Below are positions 25,691 to 34,469 of a stretch of DNA of 64,000 bases, piece after piece (the stretch's first letter is position 1; every line of letters begins with the position of its first letter). Source of the stretch: JANQNX01 sp965601665. GTDB taxonomy: Bacteria; Pseudomonadota; Gammaproteobacteria; Eutrophobiales; Eutrophobiaceae. The position numbers and the translations under genes are program-made. Below the pieces are notes generated by a model that worked only from the letters and a program-made list of their open reading frames with translations, searched no databases and was not told the origin of the DNA. The stretch covers positions 1,054,001 through 1,118,000 of the forward strand of contig OZ271833.1 in the NCBI GenBank assembly GCA_965601665.1, in the 5' to 3' direction.

Positions 25691-27067
25691 ATGCATCCTA
25701 TAACTGATAAACACGCAAAAATGTCGATCCGACCGGCTGCCGTTGCCGGCATGTTTTACCCGGTAGATGCGGCCAGGCTGGATGCCGAACTTGATAAGTT
25801 ACTGACTACCGAGCCGGGATTGTCCGACCCTGTAAAGGCACTGGTTGTGCCGCATGCCGGGTACATCTATTCGGGACCTGTCGCTGCTAGCGCCTATGCA
25901 AACCTGTTCCGCCAGCGAGAACAAATAACACGGGTTGTGCTACTCGGCCCGGCACACCGTGTCTTCGTAGAGGGGGCAGCTATTCCCACCAATACTCATT
26001 TCGCTTCACCACTGGGTAACATTGCCCTCGATGTCGAGGCATTAGCAAGTATTGCCGATTTGCCATTTGTTCAATACATGGATTCGGCGCATCGTGATGA
26101 GCATAGTCTCGAGGTACATCTACCCTTTCTACAAAAAACACTTGATCACTTTGTGCTGATACCCATTGTTGTTGGTAATGCTGATGCCGAACAGGTTGCA
26201 TCCATATTGGAACAGCTCTGGGGCGAACAGGAAACATTGATTGTCGTTAGTTCTGATCTGAGCCATTACCACGATTACCAGCACGCAAAAAAACTTGATG
26301 CAGAAACAACACGTTTAATTGAAGGCTTTGCCTACAAAGAGATAAAACCGGAACGGGCATGTGGCTGCATGCCATTACGTGGACTGCTGAAACTTGCCAA
26401 TGCAAAAAATATGATATTGAAAACGCTGGACTTGCGTAACTCAGGCGATACAGCTGGCCCACGTGACAAGGTTGTCGGTTACGGCGCCTATGCACTCTGT
26501 GAACAACGCATATTATCAACTACCGAAAAAAGCACAGTGTTTGAAATGATGCGACAAAGCATATTACAGGGACTTGAAGGTGACGGACCTTTACAGCCTG
26601 ATATGGATAATTACCAGGATACACTATCGCGTAATTATGCTGTTTTTGTGAGCTTGAAGAAAAACGGAAAATTGCGCGGTTGCATCGGGAATACTCTTGC
26701 TGACAGGCCTTTGCTTGAAGCCGTCTGCTACTATGCGCATGCCGCGGCATTCAATGATCCGCGATTTGCACCGCTAGGTGAAGAGGAGTGGCCTGAGACA
26801 AAACTTGGTTTGTCCATCCTGACGCCGGCAACGCCCATGCAGTTCAATGATGAACAAGACCTAATCAGCCAGCTTCAACCCGGTCTGGATGGCCTAATCA
26901 TCGAGAAGGATGGGAAAAAAGCCACTTTTTTGCCAGTGGTATGGGATTCATTATCAGAGCCAGCACGCTTCATGACTGAATTGAAACAAAAGGCTGGCAT
27001 GACGCCCAATGAATGTCCGGCACAGGCCTGGCGCTACACAGCTGAATATTACGAATATATCACCTAG
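25691..27067 (+). CDS. AmmeMemoRadiSam proteins B and A fused (Memo-AMMECR1)
   Basis: A 458-residue two-domain protein. Residues about 10-285 are the Memo/AmrB fold, related to class III extradiol dioxygenases. Motifs are P-A-A-V-A-G-M-F-Y-P, V-P-H-A-G-Y-I-Y-S-G, S-S-D-L-S-H-Y-H and G-Y-G-A-Y. Residues about 290-458 are an AMMECR1/AmrA domain with L-R-G-C-I-G and an F-L-P-x-V-W segment. The three families usually occur together, and their joint function is unknown. ATG 25721 is an alternative start that gives M-S-I-R-P-A-A-V. The 95-bp gap before the next gene shows no clear terminator. Confidence 0.9.
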   Translation: MHPITDKHAKMSIRPAAVAGMFYPVDAARLDAELDKLLTTEPGLSDPVKALVVPHAGYIYSGPVAASAYANLFRQREQITRVVLLGPAHRVFVEGAAIPTNTHFASPLGNIALDVEALASIADLPFVQYMDSAHRDEHSLEVHLPFLQKTLDHFVLIPIVVGNADAEQVASILEQLWGEQETLIVVSSDLSHYHDYQHAKKLDAETTRLIEGFAYKEIKPERACGCMPLRGLLKLANAKNMILKTLDLRNSGDTAGPRDKVVGYGAYALCEQRILSTTEKSTVFEMMRQSILQGLEGDGPLQPDMDNYQDTLSRNYAVFVSLKKNGKLRGCIGNTLADRPLLEAVCYYAHAAAFNDPRFAPLGEEEWPETKLGLSILTPATPMQFNDEQDLISQLQPGLDGLIIEKDGKKATFLPVVWDSLSEPARFMTELKQKAGMTPNECPAQAWRYTAEYYEYIT

Positions 27068-27161
27068 GTCTTCGGCAGACAGGAACTCATATCGTTTTAT
27101 GTATCCTTAAACAAATAGCTGTTATCACTCAAGTTTTACCCCTGCCCGTCGTTACGCTGGT

Positions 27162-28454
27162 ATGGATATTCAGGCAACATTACTAACCCGTGTGCCTGCT
27201 GCGCAGACGACAGCGGTCGATCTGAAAAGCTGGTTGGTCGGCAAGCTGATGAGTGCTGCCGTCGTTGAGCGTCGCTCTGGAAATACAATCGTTCTGAAAG
27301 TACAGGACCAACTGGTCAAGGCCCATTCCAGACAACCGCTAGATGTAAAACCCGGTGACAACCTTACTCTGAGGGTAATCCAGAACAGCAACCCGGCTAT
27401 TCTCAAGATTGAATCACAGCAGCGCCCGGTGACTGACTTACAACTGCAGCAACAGTTACTGCGAGAAACACTACCCAGGCAAACCGGCATGGAAAAACTG
27501 AATACCGTTATTCAACAGGCAAGCACGGAATCAAAGGACGCCAGGGAAATATTGCCACTACCGGTCAGGAAACAGTTACAAAAAATAGTCGACAGCTTGC
27601 CGTCATCGAGGTCACTTGAATCCGCAAGCGGTCTGAAAACAGCCTTGCAAGACTCGGGGCTGTTTCTCGAGGCAAAGCTGCTCAATCATGCACGTCCTAT
27701 AACGTCAGCCCTTTCTCAATGGCAAGCACTGTTACCGGGAAATGATCTAAAAGCCAATCTATTGCAACTCTACAGGGCCATCCAGAAAGCCAGACCAAGG
27801 TTTCCACCTGTTGCAACATTGGCCAGCACAAAGCCATCTTCATCGACGCCAATCACAACATCAATGTCTTCTTCGTTAGTCTCCACGCAGGAACAAACGG
27901 GTACCGGCACAAAAACCAATATGCAGGTGGCTTCAACTAATGTAGCAGTAAAAACAGGTTTACCATTGATAGCGCCCGAACGACACCTGGATTTGGAAAA
28001 CGTCGGTAAACAGGTTGAGTCCGCACTTGCTCGAATAGAAGCCAACCAGGCGCGATCCATCGTGACTGATATGCAACCGCTATCAACATGGCGATTCGAG
28101 CTACCCGTAAAAGACAATAGCGAACTGGACCTGGTCAAACTGGAATTGGAGCAGGAACAACATTCTGGTGAAAACGAGCAATCGAGCAGAACATGGACAG
28201 TAAACCTGTACATAGAGTTTGAAAGTGGCGGAAGCCTGTCTGCAAGGGCCTCAATGTACGGCAAAGAAATGCATATTTCGGTGTGGTCTGGAGATCAACA
28301 GATTGATTCACTTATTCAAGTCCACCTGCAGAAGCTCGATGACAACCTGCAAAAAAAAGGAGTACAACTACAAGCTCTGCGGCATGCTCTACAACCAAAG
28401 GCACAGGGTCACAACAACATCCCGGAAACCCGACTGATTAGTGTGAAGTTATGA
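27162..28454 (+). CDS. FliK-like hook-length control domain protein
   Basis: A 430-residue protein. The N-terminal third contains an R-x-G-N-T-I-V-L-K-V segment near 40 and a K-P-G-D-N-L-T-L-R-V segment near 63. The centre is Ser/Thr/Pro-rich and probably disordered (about 220-280). The C-terminal 120 residues resemble the FliK substrate-switch domain (W-x-F-E-L-P-V near 310, then beta strands and a V-H-L-Q-K-L-D-D-N-L-Q-K-K-G helix). Its stop overlaps the FhlB gene start as ATGA. That pairing of a FliK-like protein with the cytoplasmic switch domain of FlhB supports the assignment. No flagellar structural genes are near. Confidence 0.68.
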   Translation: MDIQATLLTRVPAAQTTAVDLKSWLVGKLMSAAVVERRSGNTIVLKVQDQLVKAHSRQPLDVKPGDNLTLRVIQNSNPAILKIESQQRPVTDLQLQQQLLRETLPRQTGMEKLNTVIQQASTESKDAREILPLPVRKQLQKIVDSLPSSRSLESASGLKTALQDSGLFLEAKLLNHARPITSALSQWQALLPGNDLKANLLQLYRAIQKARPRFPPVATLASTKPSSSTPITTSMSSSLVSTQEQTGTGTKTNMQVASTNVAVKTGLPLIAPERHLDLENVGKQVESALARIEANQARSIVTDMQPLSTWRFELPVKDNSELDLVKLELEQEQHSGENEQSSRTWTVNLYIEFESGGSLSARASMYGKEMHISVWSGDQQIDSLIQVHLQKLDDNLQKKGVQLQALRHALQPKAQGHNNIPETRLISVKL

Positions 28455-28726
28455 CGCATAAACAAAAGAAAGCCGTTGCACTTTACTATGATGGTGAAAG
28501 CGCGCCCAGGTTATCTGCCAAGGGCAATGCTGATATAGCCGAAAAAATTCTCGCGATTGCCGCCGAGCATGATATTCCTATCAGGGAAGAACCCGAACTG
28601 GTCAATGTACTTTCAACACTTCAACTGGGTGAAGAAATACCCAAAGACCTATATGTCGCAATTGCAGAAATTATTGCTTTTGCATATATGCTTAAGGGAA
28701 AAAAACCTGCTGCAATTAACCGCTAA
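28451..28726 (+). CDS. FhlB, FlhB C-terminal domain homologue
   Basis: A 91-residue protein matching the FlhB cytoplasmic domain after its N-P-T-H cleavage site: K-A-V-A-L-Y-Y-D, A-P-x-L-x-A-K-G, I-P-I-R-E-E-P-E-L, G-E-E-I-P-K-D-L-Y-x-A-I-A-E-I-I-A-F. It begins where cleaved FlhB-CC begins, so it would act without autoproteolysis. It is translationally coupled to the FliK-like gene. By analogy with YlqG/YlqH-type pairs it may modulate the flagellar export gate. It ends head-to-head with the TPR lipoprotein gene, overlapping by 11 bp. Confidence 0.85.
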   Translation: MTHKQKKAVALYYDGESAPRLSAKGNADIAEKILAIAAEHDIPIREEPELVNVLSTLQLGEEIPKDLYVAIAEIIAFAYMLKGKKPAAINR

Positions 28727-29198
28727 GTCGTTGCAGCCTGCGCGCTTCTTTTGCCTTTTCCATATCCCCAAGTTTTTCGTAAGCCGTGGCCATAACTGAC
28801 CAGTTGCGTGACTTTAGTTGCAGATCATTAGCCGCCAACGCATTTGATTTTCGTGCCAATGCTATTGCCTGCTGCCAGTTGCTTTGTTGCAAACGTATCT
28901 GTGCAAATTGATGCCACAACACTGCATTACCGGGTTCAATACGCAGTGCCCTTTCAAGCAACGCTATGGCCTTATCAGTATTGCCAGCAGCGGCATGATG
29001 GTTAGCGTCTTCTATCAGGCTTGCAATCACGGTGGGCTGGACTTTGTCACCGCTATAAGCAGGCGCTTCAGGTATCTCTTCAACCGGCACATGGCGCTCT
29101 TCTACCGGGATCAACGACTCTGGTCGGTTTGTCTGTGATGAACAGGCTGTCAGATACAGACAGACGAAAACAATGCAGCTAGTACGAATTATTTTCAT
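28716..29198 (-). CDS. Tetratricopeptide-repeat lipoprotein
   Basis: About 160 residues. Its lipobox is L-T-A-C (cysteine near 18). After a short linker come two TPR-like helical repeats (about 72-145; G-N-T-D-K-A-I-A-L-L-E-R-A-L-R-I-E-P-G-N-A and the next unit, N-W-Q-Q-A-I-A-L-A). It starts 18 bp past the PBP1b stop on the same strand. A periplasmic TPR lipoprotein behind a bifunctional PBP recalls the activator LpoB/LpoA role, but the sequence is not recognisably Lpo; that link is only a guess. The longer frame up to 29282 overlaps mrcB and is rejected. Confidence 0.8.
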   Translation of the reverse strand: MKIIRTSCIVFVCLYLTACSSQTNRPESLIPVEERHVPVEEIPEAPAYSGDKVQPTVIASLIEDANHHAAAGNTDKAIALLERALRIEPGNAVLWHQFAQIRLQQSNWQQAIALARKSNALAANDLQLKSRNWSVMATAYEKLGDMEKAKEARRLQRLSG

Positions 29199-29215
29199 GG
29201 TCGATAACAATTTTC

Positions 29216-31489
29216 CTAATAACAGTTCACTGTTGCCGGCGCCTTGCCAGTGACAAAAGGATAGTCCCTTTTCCTGTCGCAACTTTGCGGCGGATTAGAC
29301 AAATCGGGTTGACTGTTCCATTCAATTGTTTCGGGAGGCAATAGCATCAGCGGCACCGGTTTGACTCGTTTCATTATACCAAGCCATACCTGCATGGCAC
29401 CTGTCGAGCCAGTCAGCTTCGTCGGGGCATTGTCATCTCTTCCAACCCATACAACGCCCAGCAACCGGTCACCGAAACCTGCAAACCACGTGTCGCGTAA
29501 ATCATTCGTTGTCCCCGTTTTGCCGGCTAGCGGCATTAATGAGGGCAGTTCGCGTTTAAGTCGTGCTGCCGTACCATACTGCACAACACTCGCTAAAAGG
29601 TATTGTGTGAGGAAAGCATATTCCGGCTTCAGGTGCTCTATGACTTCAAGGTCGTATTTCTTTAGCGGCTGCCCGTTACTGTCAAACACGGCACGCACGG
29701 TCTTTAGCGGCACCTGCAAACCACCGCTGGCAATTGTTTGATACATTTGTGTAACTTCATAAGGTGACAGATCCAATGCCCCTAGTAATAGTGCCGGAAC
29801 ACGTGGCACCGAACCACGAACACCCAGATTGCGTAAAGTCCGGATAACTTTATCCAACCCGACAGCCAGACCCAGGCGTACCGTCGACAGGTTGTAGGAT
29901 CTGGCCAATGAACGAAAAAGCGGCACGTTACCATGACTACGATTGTCGTAGTTTCTTGGTGACCAGGTGCTGCCATTATCCTGTGCCAGATTGATAGGCG
30001 AATCATCCAGCGGTGACAACAGATGATACTGGTCAGGATTTTCAAGGGCAGATAAATAGATTGCGGGTTTAATGAGTGAGCCAATTGGTCGCCTGGCATC
30101 CAATGCACGGTTAAACGCATTTTGGTCGCGGTCCCTGTCGCCAAGTAGCGACAAAACCTCGCCATCATTCTGACTTGCGATGACAACCGCTGTTTCAAGC
30201 GTATCCTGCCTGAAATTGGCAAGTGTATCGAGTCTACGCATCTCGGCAGTAACGCTCTGTTCAACCGCATCCTGCATTTCAGTATCAAGTGTCGTATGAA
30301 TCTGCAAACCCTCGTTACGCAAGTCTTCGTTCTCGTAATCACGACGTAAATGTCGCCTGACCAGGTCAAGAAATGCGGGATACCTGGCGCTACTCCAACC
30401 CGGCTTATCAGTAATGCGTAAGGTTCGCTTCCTGGCAAGCTGGTGCTGTGCCTCCGTGATATAACCCTGTTCCAGCATCGCGGCCAATACAAGGTCACGT
30501 CGCTTCAGGGCACGTTCGGGATGACGCCGCGGATTATAGTAAGACGGGCCCTTAATCATACCTACCAGTAACGCAACCTGTTCGAGATTCAGTTCATTCA
30601 ACGGGCGCGAGAAAAAGAACTCGGCTGCTGTACCAAAACCGTGCACGGCACGTGCGCCATTCTGTCCAAGAAATATTTCATTAACATAGGCAGCCAGGAT
30701 GCTCTCTTTCGAGTAGTGGTAATCAAGCATGAGCGCCATCAGTATTTCATTGAACTTTCGGGTGTAGGTGCGCTCCCGCGTCAAAAACAGGTTCTTTACC
30801 AGTTGCTGCGTTAATGTGCTGCCACCCTGTGTGATTTTTCCAGACACCAGGTTGACGTATATGGAGCGTAGGATGCCTTTCGGGTCGATTCCGTGATGTG
30901 TAAAAAAATGCCTGTCTTCAATAGCAACCAGTGCATCAATTAGCGATTGTGGAATCTCATCAAGATGTACCAGGGCGCGATCTTCATCATGCAAGGGAAA
31001 AATTTTCCCGATAAGTAATGGTTCTATACGGACAATCTGCAGCCTTGTACCACTACCGAGTTCCGTAATTGACGCGATATATTGTTGCGTAAATGAAACA
31101 GATATTTTTTTTGCCTGTTCTGTTCCGTCCCAATAATCAAACTTGCGTTGATAAATATTAACGCTGTTATTGTTAACGCCAAACTGTCCTGGCCCCTGAA
31201 GTTTGCGAACAGGTTTGTATCCCAGTTCCTTCAGTTTAGCAACCAGCTGCTCCACCTTGTAATGACGTCCAATATATAGCTCGGTAGGTTGTGCATACAC
31301 TCTCGCAGGAATAGCCCAACGCTTACCCTCAAATTCGCGTTTAATCTGGTAGTTTAACCACACACAATAAGACAGGAATACACAGCCAGCGATGACAACC
31401 AGTTGCCACAGCCAGCGTTTGAAATAGGATTTAACTACAGACTTTCGTGTTTTTTTCTTTTTTCGGCTTACTTTCTTTTTTCTTGCCAT
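29216..31489 (-). CDS. mrcB: Penicillin-binding protein 1B
   Basis: A 757-residue class A PBP. A very basic cytoplasmic start (K/R in 15 of the first 22 residues) leads to a membrane span (about 28-48) and a UB2H-like domain (about 60-145), which is typical of PBP1B. The GT51 transglycosylase follows, with E-D-R-H-F-F-x-H-H-G near 193 and G-G-S-T-L-T-Q-Q-L-V-K-N near 222. The transpeptidase has S-L-I-K (near 469), S-Y-N and K-T-G-T (near 660). It polymerises and cross-links peptidoglycan. Confidence 0.96.
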   Translation of the reverse strand: MARKKKVSRKKKKTRKSVVKSYFKRWLWQLVVIAGCVFLSYCVWLNYQIKREFEGKRWAIPARVYAQPTELYIGRHYKVEQLVAKLKELGYKPVRKLQGPGQFGVNNNSVNIYQRKFDYWDGTEQAKKISVSFTQQYIASITELGSGTRLQIVRIEPLLIGKIFPLHDEDRALVHLDEIPQSLIDALVAIEDRHFFTHHGIDPKGILRSIYVNLVSGKITQGGSTLTQQLVKNLFLTRERTYTRKFNEILMALMLDYHYSKESILAAYVNEIFLGQNGARAVHGFGTAAEFFFSRPLNELNLEQVALLVGMIKGPSYYNPRRHPERALKRRDLVLAAMLEQGYITEAQHQLARKRTLRITDKPGWSSARYPAFLDLVRRHLRRDYENEDLRNEGLQIHTTLDTEMQDAVEQSVTAEMRRLDTLANFRQDTLETAVVIASQNDGEVLSLLGDRDRDQNAFNRALDARRPIGSLIKPAIYLSALENPDQYHLLSPLDDSPINLAQDNGSTWSPRNYDNRSHGNVPLFRSLARSYNLSTVRLGLAVGLDKVIRTLRNLGVRGSVPRVPALLLGALDLSPYEVTQMYQTIASGGLQVPLKTVRAVFDSNGQPLKKYDLEVIEHLKPEYAFLTQYLLASVVQYGTAARLKRELPSLMPLAGKTGTTNDLRDTWFAGFGDRLLGVVWVGRDDNAPTKLTGSTGAMQVWLGIMKRVKPVPLMLLPPETIEWNSQPDLSNPPQSCDRKRDYPFVTGKAPATVNCY

Positions 31490-31600
31490 GAAGATACTGC
31501 TGATAAGGAGGAAAACTGCTATTTAATGCTCGCCACTATGCAGCTTACATGATCACACAGTACGCGGAAATAAAACGTAACTTATTGTTTTTCTGGAACT

Positions 31601-31623
31601 AAAAAAGGCCCCTTGCGGGGCCT
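31601..31623 (-). terminator. Rho-independent terminator of the histone-like gene
   Basis: The 7-bp stem AGGCCCC / GGGGCCT with a TTGC loop is followed by T6 on the minus strand. It lies 37 bp after the stop at 31661 but 155 bp after the annotated histone-like stop. This suggests that the extra frame belongs to the same gene. Confidence 0.92.
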
Positions 31624-31660
31624 ATCAGTATTTTAGAGAGAGACTCACACACGGCCTGAT

Positions 31661-31771
31661 CTAGTCAAGCTTTTGCAAGTGCTCAAACAGCGCTTTTCGG
31701 CGCTTTTTTCTTGCTTCTATGACTTCCCGTGCATTTTTTCTTCGAGCTTCATCTCGCTCGGCCGGGGTCAT
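31661..31771 (-). CDS. Small basic ORF, probable frameshifted C-terminus of the histone-like protein
   Basis: 36 codons from ATG 31771 to TAG 31661. The product is strongly charged and helical, with a T-P-A-E-R-D-E-A-R-R-K start and a K-A-L-F-E-H-L-Q-K-L-D end. It begins 7 bp after the histone-like stop in the +1 frame. That frame is also open upstream through the A-rich end of the histone-like gene. There it would read K-K-P-E-E-D-R-K-T before the ATG, which looks like natural protein. No convincing ribosome site precedes the ATG. Either it is translated by reinitiation, or it is the real C-terminus, reached by slippage or split by a homopolymer error. Confidence 0.45.
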   Translation of the reverse strand: MTPAERDEARRKNAREVIEARKKRRKALFEHLQKLD

Positions 31772-31778
31772 AGTTTTT

Positions 31779-32150
31779 CTATCTTCTTCGGGCTTTTTTC
31801 CTAGTAGCTTTTTTTTTGGCTTTTTTCTTGGCCTTCTTTCTAGCTACTTTCTTTTTAGCCTTTTTCTTGGCCTTCTTTTTGGCCTTTTTCTTGGTGGCCT
31901 TCTTTTTGGCCTTTTTCCTGGTGGCTTTTTTCTTTGCCTTTTTCTTGGCCTTCTTTTTGGCCTTCTTCTTGGTAGCTTTCTTCTTGGCCTTCTTCTTGGT
32001 AGCTTTCTTCTTGGCCTTCTTTCTAGCTACTTTCTTCTTGGCTTTCTTCTTGGCCGTTTTACGTTTAGCTGTCTTTCTCTTAGCTACCTTCTTCTTCGCA
32101 GTTTTTTTCTTGGCTGCGGATTTCTTTTTTGCAGTCTTCTTCTTTGCCAT
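31779..32150 (-). CDS. Lysine-rich histone H1-like DNA-binding protein
   Basis: A 123-residue protein made almost only of Lys, Ala, Arg, Thr and Val, in repeats of the type A-K-K-K-A-x-K-K, like bacterial AlgP/HC2-type histone H1 homologues. It should bind DNA or RNA by charge. A strong AGGGGAG ribosome site lies 8 nt before the ATG (minus strand, near 32159-32165). A TATAAT box lies at 32226-32231 without a good -35. The C-terminal codons contain runs of nine and six A residues, and a second frame continues past the stop (see 31661-31771). Internal DNA repeats make the gene prone to length change. Confidence 0.8.
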   Translation of the reverse strand: MAKKKTAKKKSAAKKKTAKKKVAKRKTAKRKTAKKKAKKKVARKKAKKKATKKKAKKKATKKKAKKKAKKKAKKKATRKKAKKKATKKKAKKKAKKKAKKKVARKKAKKKAKKKATRKKARRR

Positions 32151-32323
32151 GTCAGAGACTCCCCTTTGTTACTGATTAGTAGTTAAACAGATTAAATGTA
32201 CAACACAATAAACTACAACGTTGACAATTATAGCCATGTTTTATGTTTTTTCACTATTTTTTTATCTTTTCTTCTTTAACAATCTTTTGAACTGTTTATC
32301 AAAATAGTTTTGTTACATAAAAA

Positions 32324-32974
32324 CTATTTCAATTTAGATAATATTTTGGAAGAAACAGTTTCTACATCCTGCATTCCATCAACTGCAACGTAGTTAAGAT
32401 TAATGTCTTGATTGTTTGACATAGATGTATAGAACTCAATGAGCGGAGATGTTTGATCATGATAAACATTCAATCGCTTTCTAACTGTTTCTTCCTGATC
32501 ATCATCTCGTTGTATTAATGGTTCACCCGTCACGTCATCAACACCATCTTCTTTAGGTGGATTGAACTCGAGATGATAAGTACGACCGGAATCAAGGTGC
32601 ACGCGTCTACCACTCATACGGCGGATAATCGCTTCATCATCCACCCTGATTTCGACCACGAATTCAACCTCGATAGATGCCGCCAACATGCCTTCAGCCT
32701 GCGCAATTGTGCGTGGAAATCCGTCAAATAAGTACCCGTTTTTACAGTCATCTTCGGTAATTCTTTCCTTCACGAGGCCAAGTATGATGTCATCAGAAAC
32801 CAGCCCTCCCTCATCCATAATCTGCTTGGCCTGTTTGCCCAGTTCCGTGCCGGCAGCGACAGCAGCACGTAACATATCTCCGGTTGAAATCTGGGGTATG
32901 CCAAACTCTTTTGTGATTACATTTGCCTGCGTGCCTTTACCCGCACCGGGTGGTCCCAATAATATAATTTTCAT
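32324..32974 (-). CDS. adk: Adenylate kinase
   Basis: A 216-residue kinase that interconverts ATP, AMP and ADP. It shows Walker A G-P-P-G-A-G-K-G-T-Q at 7-16, the AMP site I-S-T-G-D-M-L-R, D-G-F-P-R-T near 84, and a long LID domain (about 122-160) without zinc cysteines, as is normal for Gram-negative enzymes. It sits alone. The 170 bp beyond its stop are AT-rich, with no clear terminator hairpin. Confidence 0.98.
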   Translation of the reverse strand: MKIILLGPPGAGKGTQANVITKEFGIPQISTGDMLRAAVAAGTELGKQAKQIMDEGGLVSDDIILGLVKERITEDDCKNGYLFDGFPRTIAQAEGMLAASIEVEFVVEIRVDDEAIIRRMSGRRVHLDSGRTYHLEFNPPKEDGVDDVTGEPLIQRDDDQEETVRKRLNVYHDQTSPLIEFYTSMSNNQDINLNYVAVDGMQDVETVSSKILSKLK

Positions 32975-33052
32975 TTTCTACTCCTCTCTTTCATTATTAT
33001 CTGCATGAAGTATATTCATTCTTACTGATGCATTGTTTAAGAATATCTACTT

Positions 33053-33433
33053 ATGAAAATTGAACTCGACATCGCCGATAAGGATGCTAACAAGATACAG
33101 TCTTATGCCAATGATTCTTTCAAGGTTAAAGATACTATCATCGCTTCCAATATCGTCATTTCAAGGAATAAATTAATCGATAACTGGGTTGCAGACGGCT
33201 ATGGTACTTTTGCAACGCAACATCTCGATGACATCATTCGCTGGGAACCTGAGATAATTTTACTTGGTACCGGTAAAACCATGGCATTTCCGGATCCACA
33301 AATGACTGCCTATGTTAACTCCCATCAAATTGGTTTTGAGATCATGGACACGGGTGCCGCATGTCGCAGTTATAATGTATTAATTGATGAAGGAAGACAT
33401 GTTGTTGCCTGTCTTTTTTTATCCTCTGCTTAA
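33053..33433 (+). CDS. Mth938-like (DUF498) protein
   Basis: A 126-residue single-domain protein of the Mth938/Xcc1710 family. It is recognised by W-E-P-E-I-I-L-L-G-T-G (near 65), the F-P-D-P segment and the late T-G-A-A-C-R-S-Y-N-V-L motif. Structures of relatives are known, but the activity is not; homologues occur in mitochondrial NDUFAF3-type assembly factors. It is divergent from adk (78 bp between starts) and its stop overlaps the rpoS stop by 4 bp. Confidence 0.85.
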   Translation: MKIELDIADKDANKIQSYANDSFKVKDTIIASNIVISRNKLIDNWVADGYGTFATQHLDDIIRWEPEIILLGTGKTMAFPDPQMTAYVNSHQIGFEIMDTGAACRSYNVLIDEGRHVVACLFLSSA

Positions 33434-34452
33434 TCTTCCAGGTATAACGTATCCAGTGAAAACCCCTGGCGCTGCAAAATCTGCCGCAGGCGTTTGATGG
33501 CCTCTATCTGGATCTGTCGGACCCGTTCACGGGTCACGCCGAGTTCGTTACCAATTTCTTCAAGGGTCGCAACTTCCCGACCATGCAATCCAAAGCGTCG
33601 CTCCACCACGGCACACTGTTTTTCACTAAGCTGCTCAAGCCACGTGTCAATGTGCTCCTGCACATCGCTATTTTGCAATAACTGGGATGGATCCGGATTT
33701 TGTTCATCTGGCAGCGTATCAAGCAGGGTCCTGTCCGCGTCGTACGGGCTGGGAGAATCAACTGACGTAATCCGTTCATTCAGTCCTAACATGCGTTTAA
33801 CGACATCAATGGGTTGATCAAGCATTTCTGCGACATCTTCAGGACTGGGCTCACGATCAAGTTTCTGCGCCAACTGCCTTGCCGCGCGCAGATAAATATT
33901 GATTTCCTTTACCACGTGAATTGGCAGGCGCACGGTGCGGGTCTGGTTCATTAATGCCCGCTCTATAGTCTGGCGTATCCACCACGTAGCGTAAGTGGAA
34001 AAGCGGAAACCTTTTTCAGGATCGAACTTTTCAACAGCACGAATGAGGCCAAGGTTTCCTTCTTCAATTAAATCCAGCAAGGCCAGACCACGGTTCATAT
34101 AGCGCCGGGCAATTTTAACAACCAGACGCAAATTACTTTCGATCATTCTCTTGCGCGCACTTTCGTCGCCTTTCAACGCCTTACGCGCAAAATAGACCTC
34201 TTCTTCAGCCGTTAATAAAGGCGAAAAGCCGATCTCATTCAGGTAGATACGCGTTGCATCCAGATCGCCGGTTGGTACAGCATGGGCTTCAAATCGGGTT
34301 GGCTCGGCTTTCTGCTCGTCTTTGTCAGCATCTGCCTTGCCTTGCTCAGTATCTTCGTCAGTAAACTCATCCTCGTTGATGTCCTCGATATCATTATCGT
34401 CAACATCTTCCTGGTCTGAACCAGTCTTGGAACTGGAGGATTCGTCTTTCAT
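33430..34452 (-). CDS. rpoS: RNA polymerase sigma factor RpoS
   Basis: A 340-residue group 2 sigma factor for stationary phase and stress. A very acidic N-terminal tail (about 1-50, rich in D and E) is followed by region 1.2 (D-A-T-R-I-Y-L-N-E-I-G), region 2 (R-F-S-T-Y-A-T-W-W-I-R-Q near 150), region 3, and region 4 with the helix-turn-helix T-L-E-E-I-G-N-E-L-G-V-T-R-E-R-V-R-Q-I. The setting after nlpD confirms RpoS rather than RpoD. The main rpoS promoter in E. coli lies inside nlpD; the same is likely here. Confidence 0.97.
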   Translation of the reverse strand: MKDESSSSKTGSDQEDVDDNDIEDINEDEFTDEDTEQGKADADKDEQKAEPTRFEAHAVPTGDLDATRIYLNEIGFSPLLTAEEEVYFARKALKGDESARKRMIESNLRLVVKIARRYMNRGLALLDLIEEGNLGLIRAVEKFDPEKGFRFSTYATWWIRQTIERALMNQTRTVRLPIHVVKEINIYLRAARQLAQKLDREPSPEDVAEMLDQPIDVVKRMLGLNERITSVDSPSPYDADRTLLDTLPDEQNPDPSQLLQNSDVQEHIDTWLEQLSEKQCAVVERRFGLHGREVATLEEIGNELGVTRERVRQIQIEAIKRLRQILQRQGFSLDTLYLED

Positions 34453-34469
34453 ACAACTACGCTCGACGG

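Noticed and set aside
29782..30498. A 238-codon frame inside the PBP1b gene on the same strand
   Set aside because: It lies in another frame of mrcB, has an odd composition rich in Arg, Cys and Trp, and lacks any domain.
31719..32186. Plus-strand frames rich in Phe and Leu that look like membrane proteins
   Set aside because: They are the antisense of the Lys/Ala-rich histone-like gene; the hydrophobic composition is a complement effect.
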